In this document: piece by piece, positions 33,122-33,148 of the stretch | Position numbering within the stretch: position 1 is the stretch's first letter | How the letters are laid out: the number at the start of each line of letters is the position of its first letter | Source: an uncultured Planctomycetales bacterium | Lineage (GTDB): Bacteria; Planctomycetota; Planctomycetia; Isosphaerales; Isosphaeraceae | NCBI GenBank assembly: GCA_903926465.1 | Contig: CAIYJE010000092.1 | Coordinates: 1 to 33,148 of the forward strand | Length of the DNA stretch: 33,148 nucleotides | Direction of reading: 5' to 3' | Translations under genes and position numbers: made by a program | Notes under the pieces: model-generated | Database searches by the model: none | The model's input: the letters and a program-made list of their open reading frames with translations, nothing else | What the model was told of the DNA's origin: nothing

Positions 33122-33148
33122 ATGGCCAAAACAAAGTCTGCTCGCATG
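33122..33148 (+). CDS. Start of an unidentified gene (cut by window edge)
   Basis: Only nine codons (MAKTKSARM) are visible. AAGGA lies about 9 bases before the ATG, and a plausible promoter and leader hairpin are upstream, so a gene start is likely. The basic, Ala/Lys-rich opening does not identify a family. Confidence 0.45.

Noticed and set aside
1-33148. tRNA, rRNA, CRISPR arrays, phage or integrative-element genes
   Set aside because: No cloverleaf, conserved rRNA stretch, regularly spaced repeat or integrase/phage protein was seen. The only mobile-element trace is the IS630-type fragment at the left edge.

Overview
The window looks like a chromosomal segment of a planctomycete (phylum Planctomycetota). 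The evidence is a large protein with PSCyt1, DUF1549 and DUF1553 domains next to a DUF1501 protein, two further DUF1501 proteins with twin-arginine leaders, a secreted DUF1573 protein, a DUF1802 protein, and moderately high-GC DNA with modest operons. Genus cannot be set from sequence alone; the gene families and the IS630-type transposase start would fit a Gemmata/Isosphaera-type lineage.

Layout. Positions 1-140 hold the 5' end of an IS630-family transposase, cut by the window edge and pointing left. Next come a CzcC/TolC-type outer-membrane efflux gene (minus), then the PSCyt1/DUF1549/DUF1553 gene with its DUF1501 partner (plus). Positions 7296-12499 form a glycolate oxidase cluster, glcD - unknown gene - glcE - glcF. 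The unknown gene has a ribbon-helix-helix-like N-terminus. A small membrane-anchored cysteine-rich protein and two tandem DUF1501 proteins follow. Positions 15888-18725 (minus) are a nucleoside salvage operon: uracil phosphoribosyltransferase, pyrimidine/thymidine phosphorylase and purine nucleoside phosphorylase. Divergent from it, three overlapping plus-strand genes encode three hydrolase folds: a metallo-beta-lactamase, an LpxH-like metallophosphoesterase and a PHP-domain protein.

From 21393 to 32258 everything reads on the minus strand. In order of transcription: DUF1573 protein, TPR protein, a large secreted protein of unknown family, a strong hairpin, a HAD phosphatase/phosphomutase, glycerol-3-phosphate dehydrogenase (gpsA), DUF1802 protein, rhomboid protease, and a caspase-like protein fused to an alpha/beta-hydrolase-like domain. 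The window closes with a divergent STAS-domain protein and the first codons of another plus-strand gene.

The most unusual object is the caspase/hydrolase fusion. Its caspase domain keeps the cysteine motif (DLCHSG) but has Cys where the catalytic His belongs (AGCG instead of SGHG). Its C-terminal domain has a nucleophile elbow in which Ser is replaced by Gly (AHGCGS). Both sites therefore look non-canonical in one protein, and a perfect 7-1-7 palindrome lies upstream of the gene. It sits just downstream of a rhomboid protease whose Ser and His are intact. The second most interesting object is the RHH-like protein inside the glycolate oxidase cluster.

No tRNA, rRNA or CRISPR array was seen. 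All family assignments are from motif reading, without database searches.
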